Positions 5,111 through 5,123 of a DNA stretch of 5,123 nt are shown here, piece after piece. Below the pieces are notes generated by a model. That model was not told the origin of the DNA and made no database searches. It worked only from the letters and a program-made list of their open reading frames with translations. The translations under genes were made by a program, and so were the position numbers. Location of the stretch: assembly GCA_002714015.1 (NCBI GenBank), contig PAWF01000039.1, positions 20,310 to 25,432 of the forward strand. Direction: 5' to 3'. Positions within the stretch are counted from its first letter, which is position 1, and each line of letters begins with the position of its first letter. Source of the stretch: Gammaproteobacteria bacterium (GTDB lineage: Bacteria > Pseudomonadota > Alphaproteobacteria > UBA828).

Positions 5111-5123
5111 TTAGGGGAACAGA
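5111..5123 (+). promoter_or_regulatory. Likely ribosome-binding site of the next gene (beyond the window)
   Basis: The last 13 bases after the DUF2155 stop include AGGGGA, a Shine-Dalgarno-like string, so a further co-directional gene probably starts just past the edge. In many Alphaproteobacteria this would be aat (leucyl/phenylalanyl-tRNA-protein transferase), which is expectation from known gene order, not something seen here. Confidence 0.35.

Overview
The window is AT-rich with compact coding and short intergenic gaps. It most likely comes from a streamlined marine alphaproteobacterium of the Rhodospirillales, SAR116 or AEGEAN-169 kind. The evidence is the mlaD-like gene followed by a DUF2155 gene, an arrangement typical of Alphaproteobacteria, together with low GC and the mix of NIPSNAP, PhyH and flavin-oxygenase genes common in marine lineages. 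The placement is inference; there is no rRNA or other marker gene here.

The left 3.9 kb is all on the minus strand. Reading from right to left it holds a phytanoyl-CoA dioxygenase (PhyH) family Fe(II)/2-oxoglutarate oxygenase, a 214-nt gap, and then four closely spaced genes that look like one operon. These are an enoyl-CoA hydratase/isomerase (crotonase) family protein with an excellent Shine-Dalgarno sequence, an EamA/DMT-family 10-helix transporter, a small NIPSNAP-family protein, and an acyl-CoA-dehydrogenase-fold flavoprotein. The last resembles the oxygenase component of two-component flavin monooxygenases (HpaH/HsaA type) and runs off the left edge of the window. The gaps inside the operon are 37, 19 and 57 nt. 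Two possible oxygenases, one acyl-CoA enzyme and one small-molecule transporter suggest oxidation of an organic substrate through CoA intermediates, but the substrate cannot be read from the sequence.

The right 0.9 kb is on the plus strand and looks like conserved envelope housekeeping. It holds a complete MlaD-like MCE-domain protein (outer-membrane lipid asymmetry) and, 20 nt later, a secreted DUF2155 protein that starts with TTG. Another gene probably begins just beyond the right edge.

Between the two blocks lies a divergent 324-nt intergenic region. It has a perfect TATAAT 36 nt before mlaD, a 13-bp direct repeat on the phyH side, and several inverted repeats. I see no RNA gene, insertion sequence, CRISPR array, integrase or att-like repeat. 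No clearly undescribed system is evident. The most informative points are the crotonase that lacks the hydratase glutamates and carries an isomerase/dehalogenase-type aspartate, and the grouping of accessory oxidative genes beside a conserved envelope pair.
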